From an uncultured Pedobacter sp. (lineage in GTDB: Bacteria > Bacteroidota > Bacteroidia > Sphingobacteriales > Sphingobacteriaceae), in assembly GCA_946478755.1 (NCBI GenBank), contig CAMLDJ010000308.1:1-6396 (forward strand): a stretch of DNA of 6,396 nucleotides, written 5' to 3'. Below the pieces are notes generated by a model. The model was not told the DNA's origin and ran no database searches. It saw only the letters and a list, made by a program, of their open reading frames with translations. Position numbers and translations under genes: made by a program. This document shows, one piece after another, positions 5,525 through 6,396 of the stretch; the stretch's first letter is position 1; each line of letters begins with the position of its first letter.

Positions 5525-6396
5525 ATGGCGGAACAAACAGTAAATATTCCAGGTAGAAAGGCTGAGCGGATTTTTCTATTGCTCATCGCCCTTGTGCTTG
5601 GTGCTTTGTTTGTTACACTTTTTTATGCGCAGCAACGCAATTTTTCTGACGTACACAAACGTTTGGCAGAGGGCACGATGGTGAACCTTAACGATGCTGC
5701 GCCCGGGAAAAAGATCAACGGGCTGTTGACTAAAGGATATTACTTTGAGGACAAAAAAGACATAGACCTGGTTGAGAATATCGTTACACAGGGGGTGCTG
5801 ATCCACCAGGAGGCAGTAGATAATGTCGGCGAGCTCAACAAAAGGAAGTTCTTTGTGCCTGCCGATGTGGCCTTTGACCAGGGAGGAAAGAATTTTAAAG
5901 AAAGGGTGATCGCCTCCCGCCTGCTGCTGGGCTTCACCGGAAAGGATTCTTTAAAATACAGACAGGAACAGCAGAAACCACAGCAGTTGCCGGCAGTGCG
6001 GGACTTCGCTAAAGGCCAATATGGCATTAGCGGCAAGATCCTTGATACCGCAGAAAAACCGGTGGCGGGTGTGTTGGTGCGGATACAAATGATCCTGCCT
6101 CAGGATACCGCTTATACGGAGGATGAGGTAAAAAATAATTTTATCGCTTATGCACGAACCGATGCAAATGGGCAATACAGCTTTCAACATCTACCTGATA
6201 ATAAGGCTTATAATGTACTTCCCTTAAAGCCAGGCTTTCAGTATGGAAGATCGCAGGGACTACAGGAATTGGATAAAGATTTCAAATTTAATTTCCGTCA
6301 AGTGCCCCATACGATCAGGTTATTCTCTACCCGGGATTTTAAGATCCTGAAAAGGGAAAAATCATTGATCGTACGTACACCGGAAGATTACAACCA
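5525..6396 (+). CDS. Membrane-anchored protein with CarboxypepD_reg/CNA-B-like domain (3'-truncated by window edge)
   Basis: An open frame from ATG 5525 with 290 codons to the right edge and no stop. A basic N-terminus (RKAER, 11-15) precedes one hydrophobic segment (16-34), so the protein starts with a signal anchor and the rest visible is probably outside the inner membrane. Residues 60-145 are a soluble region of unknown type. Residues 166-240 read as a CarboxypepD_reg or CNA-B-like beta-sandwich: GISGKILD, KPVAGVLVRI, then after an insertion ARTDANGQYSFQHLP and a closing NVLPLKPGF. The sequence continues with further strands to the edge. It follows the phosphatase by 62 nt of AT-rich DNA in which I see no promoter or terminator, so it likely belongs to the same transcript. 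By analogy with actinobacterial loci, and from a vague memory of Sphingobacteriaceae FtsW/RodA-like proteins with such N-termini, the missing part might be a SEDS domain; nothing in the window shows this. Confidence 0.85.
   Translation, partial: MAEQTVNIPGRKAERIFLLLIALVLGALFVTLFYAQQRNFSDVHKRLAEGTMVNLNDAAPGKKINGLLTKGYYFEDKKDIDLVENIVTQGVLIHQEAVDNVGELNKRKFFVPADVAFDQGGKNFKERVIASRLLLGFTGKDSLKYRQEQQKPQQLPAVRDFAKGQYGISGKILDTAEKPVAGVLVRIQMILPQDTAYTEDEVKNNFIAYARTDANGQYSFQHLPDNKAYNVLPLKPGFQYGRSQGLQELDKDFKFNFRQVPHTIRLFSTRDFKILKREKSLIVRTPEDYN

Noticed and set aside
5740..6190. Minus-strand open frames at the right end
   Set aside because: They are antisense to the open plus frame from 5525, which has a signal anchor and a CNA-B-like domain; they are shadows.

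Overview
The window looks like a chromosomal segment of a Bacteroidota bacterium, most likely a Sphingobacteriaceae relative such as Pedobacter or Mucilaginibacter. This rests on the protein style (Bacteroidota-type arginine decarboxylase, a rhomboid with a lineage-typical N-terminal domain, a CarboxypepD_reg/CNA-B-like domain), on the near absence of Shine-Dalgarno sequences, and on promoter elements of the Bacteroidota type (TAnnTTTG, with an upstream TTG at 19 nt). It is inference from reading; no search was run.

Layout. (1) Positions 2-1024 (+) hold the 3' part of an arginine decarboxylase gene (speA-like), cut by the left edge and followed by a hairpin terminator at 1052-1083. (2) Positions 1084-2553 (-) hold a convergent 489-aa rhomboid intramembrane serine protease with extra N- and C-terminal domains and a good Bacteroidota promoter at 2575-2604. 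(3) Positions 2554-3049 are a divergent intergenic region of about 500 bp with much unexplained structure: four degenerate direct repeats of about 61 bp, a small hairpin, an 88-nt imperfect palindrome, and a 53-codon ATG-less open frame on the minus strand across the palindrome. It looks like a decayed repetitive element. (4) From 3050 to the right edge (+) runs a tight gene set: a protein with a degenerate FHA domain, an in-frame 32-aa membrane microORF directly behind its stop codon, a PP2C-family Ser/Thr phosphatase with a transmembrane segment and an outer domain, and the start of a membrane-anchored protein with a CNA-B-like domain that runs off the window.

How they may work together. 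The right-hand set combines a phosphopeptide-binding-type scaffold (FHA), a membrane phosphatase and a membrane-anchored outer-facing protein. Domain order and partner types recall the actinobacterial fhaA-pstP-rodA-pbpA-pknB cell-wall signalling locus. No kinase, SEDS protein or penicillin-binding protein is visible here; if the analogy holds they would lie to the right. The most striking single detail is the TGA-TTT-ATG junction between the FHA gene and the membrane microORF, which share a reading frame, so one readthrough event would give the FHA protein a membrane tail.
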